Source of the DNA: Mesorhizobium sp. WSM4306
GTDB lineage: Bacteria; Pseudomonadota; Alphaproteobacteria; Rhizobiales; Rhizobiaceae
Direction: 5' to 3'
DNA: 64,000 bases
NCBI RefSeq assembly: GCF_007003975.1
Contig: NZ_VFTC01000016.1
Span: 1-64,000, forward strand
Numbering within the stretch: position 1 is the first letter of the stretch; every line of letters begins with the position of its first letter. Positions 36,050 through 45,689 of this stretch are shown one piece after another. The notes under the pieces were generated by a model that did not search any database, had not been told where the DNA came from, and saw nothing but the letters and a program-made list of their open reading frames with translations. A program made the translations under genes and the position numbers.

Positions 36050-36508
36050 TCATGCCTGCACCTCGGCGCATATGGGAAGGTGCATTGCCACCTCATCGGC
36101 TTCCATCCGCACCAGGGTGTGCGACAGGCCGCCATGCTCGTCGATCCACTGCCGCACCCAATCGGGATATTGCGAGAGCAGGTAGTTGGCAGCGACGGTG
36201 TTCTCACGAGCGCCGACGCCGTATGGCAGATGGAAGCCGAAGGATGCACGCGGGGTAACGCAAAGCTGCTCGACGGGCAGGGACAGATAGAGCGTGCAGG
36301 CGCTGTCGCACGCCCCGTCAAAGTGCACAGGCTCGTCGGCGGCGCGCAGTTTGGCGACGTGCAAAGCGAAGGTCACGATCTGGCCACCGGGATTGCCGCT
36401 CACCGTCTCCGCGTTCGCGGGCAGCATCATTAGGGTGGCGGCGAAGAGCCCAATCGCCATGGTCTTCAACGTCCATCCAAGCTTTGCAAGCGGCAGTTCA
36501 GTGTGCAT
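36050..36508 (-). CDS. periplasmic ClpP/crotonase-like protein (COG3904-type)
   Basis: The product, about 152 residues from the ATG at 36508, has a signal-like hydrophobic stretch (MAIGLFAATLMMLPANA) and a ClpP-like core: GGQIVTFALHVAKL, then HFDGACDSACTLYLSLP with the candidate catalytic Ser, and TPRASFGFHLPYG with the candidate His. It resembles predicted periplasmic proteins of the COG3904 group, whose activity is unknown. The frame is open further upstream to 36571, so the start is uncertain. It sits between tRNA-Gly and a partial copy of the tRNA 3' end at 36617-36635. Confidence 0.65.
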   Translation of the reverse strand: MHTELPLAKLGWTLKTMAIGLFAATLMMLPANAETVSGNPGGQIVTFALHVAKLRAADEPVHFDGACDSACTLYLSLPVEQLCVTPRASFGFHLPYGVGARENTVAANYLLSQYPDWVRQWIDEHGGLSHTLVRMEADEVAMHLPICAEVQA

Positions 36509-36616
36509 CCTGTGGTCTCGCGTTTGTCTCGCGACGCCAACGCTAGCATCAAGATGGTTAACATTAGGCAACGCTCATCAATCTTCCGATCAGTCTGTCA
36601 CACTGGCGCGAACGAG

Positions 36617-36635
36617 ATCCCCTCCACCCGCTCCA
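36617..36635 (+). repeat. partial copy of a tRNA 3' end
   Basis: CTCCACCCGCTCCA here (36622-36635) matches CTCTACCCGCTCCA at the end of tRNA-Gly (35970-35983) at 13 of 14 positions. Such a copy can mark the far side of an old integration into a tRNA gene, but the match is short. Confidence 0.35.
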
Positions 36636-36788
36636 ACCTGCGGCGCAGGGCTGGGCGTGTGACACGTTGTCCAATTTTCTTGGGACCGCAAAGGATCACG
36701 TTGGCGGGCCACGCCAATGCCGCCATCCGTGTGGCCGCACCAGGTCCGGCTATAGTCCCGTTCCGCGCAAGGATGGAGTTCCCGGCCG

Positions 36789-37778
36789 TTATCCCACTTC
36801 GCGCAGGATGAAGTCGTGCAGCATTTTGGCGGCCGGCGACAGCGCGCGGTTCTTGACCGTGATCAAGCTGTAGGGGCGGACCTCGATGTCGAACTCGGTC
36901 TGGACGACGTCGATGGCGCCGGCGAGACCGTCGGGGTTCTGGATGAATTTTGCCACCTGGATCGACACCGGGGCGATGGCATCGGACTGCGCCACCATGA
37001 CCAGGGTCAGCAGCAGCGAGGAGGTGTTGAGGATGCGATCCGGCAGCGCGATGTTGCGGTTCAAAAAGTTGCTTTCCATCGCCTGGCGCAGCGGCGATCC
37101 GCCCGACTGGAAGACCCAGTCATAGGCGGCCGTATCCTCCAGCCGCACGGGATTGCCGTTGCTCAGCGGGTGGCCGCGGCGCACGATCAGGCATGCCTTC
37201 TCGACGCCGATGACGCGCGATTCGAACAGCCGCGGATTGAGGTCGTCGGGGATGCGCGCGATGATGAAATCATGGCGCGAGGCAATCAACTCGCGCGCCA
37301 GCACGTTCGAGGTCTCGACCTGCATGGTGATCTCGATGCGCGGGTAGATGCGGCGGATTTCTCGGATCGCCGGCACCGCCAGTTCGATCGCCGGCGCCGT
37401 CACAGCACCCAGGAACACCGAGCCGCCCTTGCCCGCCTTGAGTTCGGAGATTTCGCGATCGGCCTCGCGCATCTCAAGCAGGATCGAATGCGCGCGCCTG
37501 GCCAGTGCCTTGCCGTAAGGGGTGAGCGTGATGCCGCGCGGCAGCCTTTCGCAGAGCTTGACCTCGAGCACGGCTTCCATCTCGGAAATCATGCGCGAGG
37601 CCGCCGGCTGCGATATGTTCATCACCTGCGCCGCCGCGCTCACCCGACCGTGATCGTCCAGCGCCGCGATCATACGCATGTGGCGCAGGCTGAGCCCACT
37701 GCGCAGAAGTGTTTCGCTATCGCCTGGCAATTCATCGTAACTGCCTGGAATTCCCCGAGGATTTCCCAACGCCGCCAT
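36789..37778 (-). CDS. gbpR: LysR-family regulator GbpR of the sugar-binding locus
   Basis: The 329-residue LysR-type protein has an N-terminal helix-turn-helix (LRHMRMIAALDDHGRVSAAAQVMNISQPAASRMISEME) and a substrate-binding co-inducer domain (GSVFLGAVTAPAIELAVPAI and onward). In Agrobacterium the gene next to chvE is gbpR, which controls the galactose/glucose-binding protein; the divergent position here supports that name. I chose the ATG at 37778; a GTG seven codons upstream is possible. A palindrome at 37821-37838 in the shared gap is its likely operator. Confidence 0.88.
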   Translation of the reverse strand: MAALGNPRGIPGSYDELPGDSETLLRSGLSLRHMRMIAALDDHGRVSAAAQVMNISQPAASRMISEMEAVLEVKLCERLPRGITLTPYGKALARRAHSILLEMREADREISELKAGKGGSVFLGAVTAPAIELAVPAIREIRRIYPRIEITMQVETSNVLARELIASRHDFIIARIPDDLNPRLFESRVIGVEKACLIVRRGHPLSNGNPVRLEDTAAYDWVFQSGGSPLRQAMESNFLNRNIALPDRILNTSSLLLTLVMVAQSDAIAPVSIQVAKFIQNPDGLAGAIDVVQTEFDIEVRPYSLITVKNRALSPAAKMLHDFILREVG

Positions 37779-37820
37779 GCTTTTAACCGCTCCCGCCACT
37801 GTTTCGATCCACGTCAGTCA

Positions 37821-37838
37821 TATACCGGTTTCGGTATA
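37821..37838. promoter_or_regulatory. candidate GbpR operator palindrome
   Basis: TATACCG-GTTT-CGGTATA is a perfect inverted repeat with seven-base arms and contains the T-N11-A pattern of LysR-type sites. It lies 43 bp upstream of the gbpR start and about 235 bp from chvE. LysR proteins usually bind such sites between divergent genes. Confidence 0.55.
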
Positions 37839-38072
37839 GCAACCACCGAAGATCGCATTTGACAGTTATGGCAAAGCGACACACCCTTCGCGCGTCCTCA
37901 AGACTTGACGGTCGATGACGAGCAATCGTATCGATTGAAATCAGGCGACTGAGGGCCGATTGGGAGGATACCGGAGATCGATATGACGGCGGCGGCGCTT
38001 TGGCGCATCCGCCCGACTGCGCGGCCCGCGAAGCCCCGAGGTGTCGCGTCCATCAACCAGGGAGAGTTTTAC

Positions 38073-39143
38073 GTGAAAATCATCAAGACACTGGCCGCCG
38101 TCGCGGCCCTTGGCATCGCTGCCATGACCTACTCGGCGCACGCAGCCGACAAAGGCCTTGTCGGCGTGCTGATGCCGACCAAGACCTCGCAGCGCTGGAT
38201 CAATGACGGCGACGCCGTCAAGTCCCAGCTCGAAGCTCTCGGCTACACGGTCGACCTGCAGTATGCGCAGGACGACATCCCCAACCAGCTCAGCCAGCTG
38301 GAAAACGAAATCACCAAGGGCCCGAAGGCGCTGATCATCGCCTCGATCGACGGCACCACACTGTCGGACGCGCTGCAGAAGGCCGCTGACGCCGGCGTCG
38401 TCGTCGTCGCCTATGACCGCCTGATCAAGAAGACCGCCAATGTCGACTACTACACCACCTTCGACAATTTCGGCGTCGGCGTGATCCAGGCGAACTCGCT
38501 GGTGAAGGGCCTCAAGGAGCGCTTCCCGAACACCAAGCCGTGGAACGTCGAACTGTTCGGCGGCTCGCCGGACGACAACAACGCCTTCTTCTTCTACAAC
38601 GGCGCCATCTCCGTCCTGCAGCCGCTGATCGATGACGGTTCGATCAAGATCAAGTCCGGCCAGACCGGCATGGACAAGGTCGGCACGCTGCGCTGGCTCG
38701 CCGCCACCGCCCAGGCCCGCATGGACAACCTGCTCTCCGCCAACTACTCGGACGGCAGCCGCGTCGATGGCGTTCTGTCGCCCTATGACGGCCTGTCGCG
38801 CGGCATCACCGCCTCGCTGCGCGCTGTCGGCTACGGCACCGATGCTCAGCCCTGGCCGATCGTGACCGGTCAGGACGCCGAGACCGCCTCGGTCAAGCTG
38901 ATCATCTCGGGCGAGCAGTACTCGACCGTGTTCAAGGACACGCGCGAACTGGCCAAGGCCACCGTCGAACTCGTCGACAAGGTGCTCTCGGGCGGCAAGC
39001 CGGACGGCCTCGACGAAAAGACCTACAACAACGACGTCAAGGTCGTTCCCTCGATCCTGTTGACGCCGCATGATGTCGACAAGTCCAACTACCAGGCGCT
39101 GGTCGTCGACTCCGGCTACATCAAGGCCGACGAGCTGAAGTAA
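38073..39143 (+). CDS. chvE: periplasmic multiple-sugar-binding protein ChvE
   Basis: The 356-residue type I periplasmic binding protein serves the GguAB transporter and in Agrobacterium also presents sugars to a virulence sensor. It has a signal peptide ([24 protein letters not shown]) and the family start [20 protein letters not shown]. The start is GTG at 38073, with GGGAGAG upstream; the frame extends further without a ribosome site. A strong terminator follows at 39161-39189, ahead of gguA, so the binding protein is likely made in excess. Confidence 0.93.
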   Translation: MKIIKTLAAVAALGIAAMTYSAHAADKGLVGVLMPTKTSQRWINDGDAVKSQLEALGYTVDLQYAQDDIPNQLSQLENEITKGPKALIIASIDGTTLSDALQKAADAGVVVVAYDRLIKKTANVDYYTTFDNFGVGVIQANSLVKGLKERFPNTKPWNVELFGGSPDDNNAFFFYNGAISVLQPLIDDGSIKIKSGQTGMDKVGTLRWLAATAQARMDNLLSANYSDGSRVDGVLSPYDGLSRGITASLRAVGYGTDAQPWPIVTGQDAETASVKLIISGEQYSTVFKDTRELAKATVELVDKVLSGGKPDGLDEKTYNNDVKVVPSILLTPHDVDKSNYQALVVDSGYIKADELK

Positions 39144-39160
39144 ATTCGATCGTAAAATCA

Positions 39161-39189
39161 GGGGTCCTGCGCAACGCAGGGCCCCTTTT
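39161..39189 (+). terminator. intrinsic terminator between chvE and gguA
   Basis: GGGGTCCTGCG pairs with CGCAGGGCCCC (one G-U pair) around CAA, followed by TTTTC. Partial termination here would set the ratio of binding protein to permease. Confidence 0.75.
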
Positions 39190-39243
39190 CGTTCACCAAC
39201 GAGCCCGGTATTGTTTCTGCCGGCCTCGAAGGAGCTTGCCCTG

Positions 39244-40772
<1,529 letters not shown>

Positions 40773-40776
<4 letters not shown>

Positions 40777-42065
40777 CCACCGAAAGCGGTCCCGCGCCGA
40801 AAAGCGGCGTCGCCGAAGATGTGCAACAGGGGCCGCGCGTTGCCGTCTCCGCGCTGATCACCAATTTGCGCGAATACGGCCTGATCCTGGCGCTGATCGC
40901 CATCATGGTGTTCTTCCAGTTCACCACCTCCGGCACGCTGTTCAAGCCGGTGAACCTGAGCAACCTGGTGCAGCAGAACTCGTTCATCATCGTGATGGCG
41001 CTGGGCATGCTTCTGGTCATCGTCTCCGGCCATATCGACCTCAGCGTCGGCTCCGTCGCCGGCTTCATCGGCGCGCTGGCGGCGATGATGATGGTCATCT
41101 GGCCACTTGGACCATTCAGCAATCCGCTGGTGGTGTCGATCATCTGCCTCATCATCGGCGGCGGCATCGGTGCGGCACAGGGCTACTGGATTGCCTATCA
41201 CCGAATACCGAGCTTCATCGTCACGCTGGCGGGAATGCTGATCTTCCGCGGCATCTGCCAGGCACTGCTGGGTGGCGGGTCTTCGGTGGGGCCGCTTCCA
41301 GCCGGCTTCAAGGCGCTCAGTTCAGGCTTCATCCCGGATGTCATCGGCCCCCTGACGCTGATCCCACCGACGGTAAATGCGGCCGGCAAGACCATTATAG
41401 GTAGCGGCATGACCCTGCACATGACGACGATCGTGCTGGGCCTGGTCGCCGTGCTCGCCTATGCCTATTTCGGGCTCAAGGCACGGCGGACTCGCGAAGC
41501 ACACGGCTACCAAGCCGAGCCTTTCACGCTGTTCGTCATCAAGACCCTGGTGACCAGCGCGCTGGCGCTGTTCCTGGTCTACCAATTTGCCAGCTACAGG
41601 GGCCTGCCGATCGTACTCATGGTGATGGGCGCGCTGATCGCGCTGTTCGTCTTTGTCACAAAACGCATGACGATCGGCCGCCGCATCTACGCCATGGGCG
41701 GCAATGCCAAGGCGGCGCAACTGTCGGGCATCAAGACCGAGCGGCTGACCCTGTTGGTGTTCGTCAACATGGGTGTGCTGTCGGCGCTTGGCGGCCTGAT
41801 CATAGCGGCGCGCCTGGGACAAGCCGTGCCTGCCGCAGGCCTCGGCAGCGAGCTCGACGTCATCGCCGCGGTGTTCATCGGCGGCGCTTCGGCGATGGGC
41901 GGCGTTGGCCAAGTGATCGGCGCGGTGGTCGGCGGCTTCATCATGGGTGTGATGAACAACGGCATGTCGATCATGGGCGTCAATGTCGACTGGCAGCAGG
42001 TGGTCAAAGGCCTGGTGCTGCTCGGCGCCGTGGTCTTCGACGTCTACAACAAAAACAAAGGTTAG
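40773..42065 (+). CDS. gguB: sugar ABC transporter permease GguB
   Basis: The 430-residue membrane protein belongs to the CUT2 permeases, here longer than RhaP/RhaQ because of a polar N-terminus of about 30 residues and an extra membrane section in the middle, typical of XylH/GguB. Many hydrophobic helices are present, and the coupling loop [20 protein letters not shown] is clear. The start overlaps the gguA stop. GguC follows after about 200 bp. Confidence 0.92.
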
Positions 42066-42262
42066 ACCGGGAGCGGAACGAGGACGGCATACGGGTCACA
42101 TCGCGGCGCTGCCGGGCAGTGCAAAGAAGTCCCCTGAAGGACCAGGATCGCGAGCGCAATCCGGACGAAGAGTTTTAACCCGTGGCACGGATAGGTCCGC
42201 GCCGCGCCGGTAAGGTTTGTCAAAGCGGCAACCTAGCCAAGACAATTGAGAGAGGGTTCATC

Positions 42263-43255
42263 ATGCTGATCTCCCAGATCCTCGACGACGCCGAGACGAT
42301 CCGCGTCGTCGCCCGCAATGGCGGTAAGACCCGGATCATCAACGGCGCCCGCAGCGTCTATTCGCTGGCGATGGAAGCCGCGCGCACCGGCACCGGGCTG
42401 GCCGCGCTGATCGAGCGCAAGGGATACGGTGAGGCCGTGGACCTCGACGCCGCCTACAAGAAGGGCCGGCTGGTGTCGCCGATCAACCATCCCGATCCCG
42501 CGCATCTGCATCTGACCGGCACCGGCCTGACCCATCTCGGCTCGGCGGCGACCCGCGATTCCATGCACAAGAAACTCAGCGACGGCGGCGAGGAGCAGCT
42601 CACCGATTCCATGAAGATGTTCCGCATGGGGCTCGAAGGCGGCAAGCCGGCCAAGGGCCAGACCGGCGTGCAGCCGGAATGGTTCTACAAGGGCAACGGC
42701 ACCATGGCGGTGGCGCCGGGCGCGGCGCTGATGTCGCCGGCCTTCGCGCAGGACGCCGGCGAGGAGCCGGAAATCGCCGGCATCTATGTCATCGGCGATG
42801 ACGGTGCACCGTTCCGCGTCGGCTTCACACTGTCCAACGAGTTTTCCGACCACGTCACCGAGCGGGTGAACTATCTGTTCCTGGCGCATTCCAAGCTGCG
42901 CAATGCCTCGTTCGGGCCGGAAATCCTGATCGGCGACCTGCCGGCCGACATCAGAGGCGCCTCACGCATCCTGCGCGACGGCAATCTTTTGTGGGAAAAG
43001 CCGTTCCTGTCGGGCGAGGCGAACATGTCGCATACCATCGCCAATCTCGAGCATCACCACTTCAAATATTCAGCCTTCCGCCAGCCTGGCGACGTGCATG
43101 TGCACATGTTCGGCACGGCGACGTTGTCGTTTGCCGACGGCATCAGGACTGAAGCCGGCGACGTCTTCGAGATCGAGGCCGGGGATTTTGGATTGCCGCT
43201 GCGCAACCCGCTGGAGATCGAGCAGCCGGTGAAGGTGGCGGTGAAGGCGTTGTAG
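42263..43255 (+). CDS. gguC: GguC, fumarylacetoacetate-hydrolase-like protein
   Basis: The 330-residue protein is the third gene of the chvE-ggu locus. It belongs to the family with a fumarylacetoacetate-hydrolase-like C-terminal fold; segments such as TGLTHLGSAATRDSMH, VQPEWFYKGNG and FTLSNEFSDHVTERVNYLFLAHSKLRNASFGPE are characteristic of GguC and of sugar-acid dehydratases such as L-arabinonate dehydratase relatives. A dehydratase or hydrolase role in sugar-acid metabolism is inferred. The ATG at 42263 has GAGAGAGGG upstream. Confidence 0.88.
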   Translation: MLISQILDDAETIRVVARNGGKTRIINGARSVYSLAMEAARTGTGLAALIERKGYGEAVDLDAAYKKGRLVSPINHPDPAHLHLTGTGLTHLGSAATRDSMHKKLSDGGEEQLTDSMKMFRMGLEGGKPAKGQTGVQPEWFYKGNGTMAVAPGAALMSPAFAQDAGEEPEIAGIYVIGDDGAPFRVGFTLSNEFSDHVTERVNYLFLAHSKLRNASFGPEILIGDLPADIRGASRILRDGNLLWEKPFLSGEANMSHTIANLEHHHFKYSAFRQPGDVHVHMFGTATLSFADGIRTEAGDVFEIEAGDFGLPLRNPLEIEQPVKVAVKAL

Positions 43256-43258
43256 AAG

Positions 43259-43441
43259 GGCAATCTCCCCCCTCGTGGGGGAGATGGCCGGCAGGCCAGA
43301 GGGGGGCGCTGTCCCGCCAACGTCTCAATCGGATGATTTCATCTGCCGGCATTTCCCGGCTGGTCGCGAGGAGGGATTGGCGATCTTTCACGCCCCCCTC
43401 TGCCCTGCCGGGCATCTCCCCCACGAGGGGGGAGATTGGCA
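43259..43441. repeat. inverted pair of RIME-type repeats (second sequence class)
   Basis: The left arm (43259-43308) contains CTCCCCCCTCGTGGGGGAG followed by ATGGCCGGCAGGCCAGAG; the right arm (43390-43441) is its near-exact reverse complement. About 80 bp separate them. Compared with the copy at 18506-18693, the hairpin sequence differs (CTCGTGGG instead of GTATAGTGAC) but the modular layout is the same. It lies between the convergent gguC and binding-protein genes. Confidence 0.8.
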
Positions 43442-43452
43442 GCTTCAACGCC

Positions 43453-44223
43453 TCAGTAAATATCGAAATCGAAATACTTCGCCTGGATCTTCTTGTAGGT
43501 GCCGTCGGCGACGATGGCGTCAATCGCCGCATTGAGCTTGTCGCGGAGCGCCGTGTCTTCCAGGCGCACCGCGATGCCGGCCTGCGTCTCGGTGCCCTTG
43601 ACGTCGCCGACCAGCTTGCAGCAGCCGTCGCTTGCCTTCTTCAGCCAGTCCATCAGCACGAACTTGTCCGAAATCACGGCATCGAGGCGGCCGTTCTGCA
43701 GGTCGGTGATCGCCTCTTCCTGAGTCGGATAGAGTTTTGCCTCCGCACCGGCCTTGCCGTAGGCGTTCTGGGCGTAGTCGGCCTGGGTGGTCGACGCCTG
43801 CGCGCCCACCGTCTTGCCGGCAAGGGCGGCCGGTTCGGTGGACGTGAGGTCGCTGTCCTTCGGCGCCACCAGCGCCAGCGGCGTGGTGTAGTATTTGTTG
43901 CTGAAGGCGACCTGCTTCTTGCGCTCCTCGGTGATGCTCATCGAGGCGATGATGGCATCGAACTTCTTGGCCTGCAGAGCCGGAATGATGCCGTCCCAGT
44001 CCTGAGTGACGATCTCGCACTCGACCTTCATTTGCGCGCACAGCGCATTGGCGATGTCGATGTCGAAGCCTTCGACCTTGCCGTCAGATGTAATGGTGTT
44101 GAAGGGCGGATAGGCGCCTTCGGTGCCGATCTTCAATTTCTCCTGCGCCTCAGCCAGCGAGCCCGCCGCTACCATCAGCACGGCAGCCATTGCCGACGAG
44201 ACGATCCATTTCGGTATCTGCAT
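43453..44223 (-). CDS. polar amino acid ABC transporter, periplasmic binding protein
   Basis: The 256-residue SBP_bac_3 protein has a signal peptide (ending AGSLAEA) and the family markers KIGTEGAYPPFNTI at the start of the mature part, GFDIDIANALCAQMKVECEIVTQDWDGIIPALQAKKFDAIIASMSITEERKK, and LYPTQEEAITDLQNGRLDAVISD. It resembles lysine/arginine/ornithine/histidine-binding proteins. No permease or ATPase gene is adjacent, so it is an orphan here and its partner must lie elsewhere. Confidence 0.9.
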   Translation of the reverse strand: MQIPKWIVSSAMAAVLMVAAGSLAEAQEKLKIGTEGAYPPFNTITSDGKVEGFDIDIANALCAQMKVECEIVTQDWDGIIPALQAKKFDAIIASMSITEERKKQVAFSNKYYTTPLALVAPKDSDLTSTEPAALAGKTVGAQASTTQADYAQNAYGKAGAEAKLYPTQEEAITDLQNGRLDAVISDKFVLMDWLKKASDGCCKLVGDVKGTETQAGIAVRLEDTALRDKLNAAIDAIVADGTYKKIQAKYFDFDIY

Positions 44224-44319
44224 TTTTCATTCCCCTTAAGCCGTTGTTTTCCGGCAGCAGAGGCAGCCAAGCATGGCGAGCCAACGCAAGCAAGTATTTT
44301 GCCTGACGGTGATACTAGG

Positions 44320-45414
44320 TCAGCCGGCAGTGCGGAAATGCTTGGACAGCTTCAGGCCTTGAGCTTGGTAATTCGAGCCGAGATCGGTGCCGTAGAGCGC
44401 CTGCGGCCGCTTCAGCATGTGCTCGTAGACCAGGCGGCCGACGATCTGGCCATGGTCGAGAATGAACGGCACTTCATGGCTGCGCACTTCGAGCACCGCC
44501 CGGCTGCCGGTGCCGCCGGCGGCCGAATGGCCGAATCCCGGGTCGAAGAAGCCTGCATAGTGGACGCGGAATTCGCCGACCAGCGGGTCGAACGGCGTCA
44601 TCTCTGCGGCATAGAGCGGCGGCACATGCACCGCCTCGCGGCTGACCAGTATGTAAAACTCGTCGGGATCGAGTACCAGTTCGCCGGCGCCGCTCTTGTA
44701 GAGCGGTTCCCAGAAATCGACGGCATCCTGCGCGGCGCGCTTGTCGACATCGACGAGGCCGGTGTGATGCTTGCCGCGATAGCCGACCAGCCCGTTCTGA
44801 TCGCCGTCGAGATCGATCGACAGCGCAATGCCGCCGCCGGAAATGTTGGGCGGCTCGGTCGCCACCAGCATCTCGGTGCGGTGAAGTTCCTTGAGTTCAC
44901 CTTCCGACAACAGCGCATTGCCGGTGCGGAACCTGATCTGCGACAGGCGCGAGCCGGCGCGCACGACGATCGGGAAGGTGCGCGGGCTGACCTCGAGATA
45001 GAGCGGCCCGTGATAGCCGGCGGCGATCTTGTCGAACTCGTGGCCGCGATCGGTCATCACCCGGGTGAAGATGTCGAGCCGTCCGGTCGAACTCTTGGGA
45101 TTGGCCGAGGCGGAAATATTGGCCGGCAGGGCGAGGCTCTCGAGCAGCGGTACGATGTAGACGCAGCCGGTCTCCAGCACCGCGCCTTCGGTCAGGCTGA
45201 TCTCGTGCAGCTTCAGCCGCTCGAGCTTCTCCGACACCTTGTGGTTGGGGCCGGGCAGGAAGGAGGCGCGGACGCGAAAAGCCTTGTCGCCGAGCCTGAG
45301 ATCGAGGCTGGCCGGCTGTACCTGGTCGACATCGAGCGCGCGCGGCGACTTCAGCGCGCCGGACTGGAACAGCGCGGAAATATCCTGATCGGGAAGAATG
45401 CCTGTCTGCCGCAA
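44320..45414 (-). CDS. dcd: 2'-deoxycytidine 5'-triphosphate deaminase-type protein (rhizobial long form)
   Basis: The protein, about 364 residues, begins RQTGILPDQDISALFQSGAL and has QPASLDLRLGDKAFRVRASFLPG near its start. GKHHTGLVDVDKRAAQDAVDFW and FDPGFG in the second half show a duplicated trimeric dUTPase/dCTP-deaminase fold; alphaproteobacteria have this roughly doubled form. It would make dUTP from dCTP. The start is inferred as TTG at 45414 with GGAGCGGAG upstream; TTG 45432 is an alternative. The open frame reaches 45537, but that part passes through an intergenic hairpin repeat and is probably not translated. Confidence 0.8.
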   Translation of the reverse strand: MRQTGILPDQDISALFQSGALKSPRALDVDQVQPASLDLRLGDKAFRVRASFLPGPNHKVSEKLERLKLHEISLTEGAVLETGCVYIVPLLESLALPANISASANPKSSTGRLDIFTRVMTDRGHEFDKIAAGYHGPLYLEVSPRTFPIVVRAGSRLSQIRFRTGNALLSEGELKELHRTEMLVATEPPNISGGGIALSIDLDGDQNGLVGYRGKHHTGLVDVDKRAAQDAVDFWEPLYKSGAGELVLDPDEFYILVSREAVHVPPLYAAEMTPFDPLVGEFRVHYAGFFDPGFGHSAAGGTGSRAVLEVRSHEVPFILDHGQIVGRLVYEHMLKRPQALYGTDLGSNYQAQGLKLSKHFRTAG

Positions 45415-45447
45415 TGGCTGGCTCCGCTCCAAGGCTGGTCTCTTTGT

Positions 45448-45494
45448 GGCAGGTTCTTGCCGCAAAACCGCTGGACACTTTTGCGGAACCTGCC
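45448..45494 (+). repeat. rhizobial intergenic hairpin repeat (constant-loop family, copy 3)
   Basis: GGCAGGTT pairs with AACCTGCC and CCGCAAAA with TTTTGCGG around the loop CCGCTGGACAC. CCAAGG upstream and CCTTGG downstream extend the symmetry. The loop is conserved with copies 1 and 2 while the stems differ. It lies between the deaminase start and the metZ promoter. Confidence 0.7.
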
Positions 45495-45524
45495 TTGGTA
45501 CAAACCTCTTAATGAAGCCGGCAA

Positions 45525-45552
45525 TTGACGCAAGCATGGCTGAGGTCTAAAG
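45525..45552 (+). promoter_or_regulatory. candidate metZ promoter
   Basis: TTGACG at 45525-45530 and CTAAAG at 45547-45552 are separated by 16 bp. A transcript starting about 8 bases later would begin at the SAM-II aptamer, which supports the placement. Confidence 0.4.
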
Positions 45553-45559
45553 GGTCGTT

Positions 45560-45616
45560 ATCCCGTGGTGATTTGGCCGGTCGGCTTGCAGCCACGTTAA
45601 ACAAGTCGCTAAAGGA
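45560..45616 (+). ncRNA. SAM-II riboswitch aptamer upstream of metZ
   Basis: The segment has the SAM-II layout: CGTGG (45564-45568) pairs with CCACG (45592-45596). GTGATTTGG lies in the first loop, CTTGCAG just before the 3' arm, then GTTAAACAAG and the terminal GTCGCTAAAGGA that forms the pseudoknot. These are the conserved blocks of the alphaproteobacterial metA/metZ element that binds S-adenosylmethionine. Confidence 0.92.
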
Positions 45617-45641
45617 CCGTCGGGCCGCAAGGCCGTATGGA

Positions 45642-45671
45642 CCGGTTGCGACTTTCGCGGCCGGTTTTTTT
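45642..45671 (+). terminator. intrinsic terminator between SAM-II aptamer and metZ start
   Basis: CCGGTTGCGA pairs with TCGCGGCCGG (with G-U pairs) around CTT, directly followed by seven T residues. It sits 26 bp downstream of the aptamer and 18 bp ahead of the metZ ATG, a layout that fits SAM-controlled transcription attenuation. Confidence 0.8.
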
Positions 45672-45689
45672 GTGTCTGGAACAAAAGCG

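Noticed and set aside
41980-42262. Additional small gene between gguB and gguC
   Set aside because: Open frames in the 197-bp gap have no ribosome site except the one belonging to gguC at 42263.
43333-45528. 731-codon open frame on the plus strand
   Set aside because: It runs antisense to the amino-acid-binding protein and deaminase genes, which have clear family motifs; its translation shows no recognisable domain. Long antisense frames are common in GC-rich DNA.
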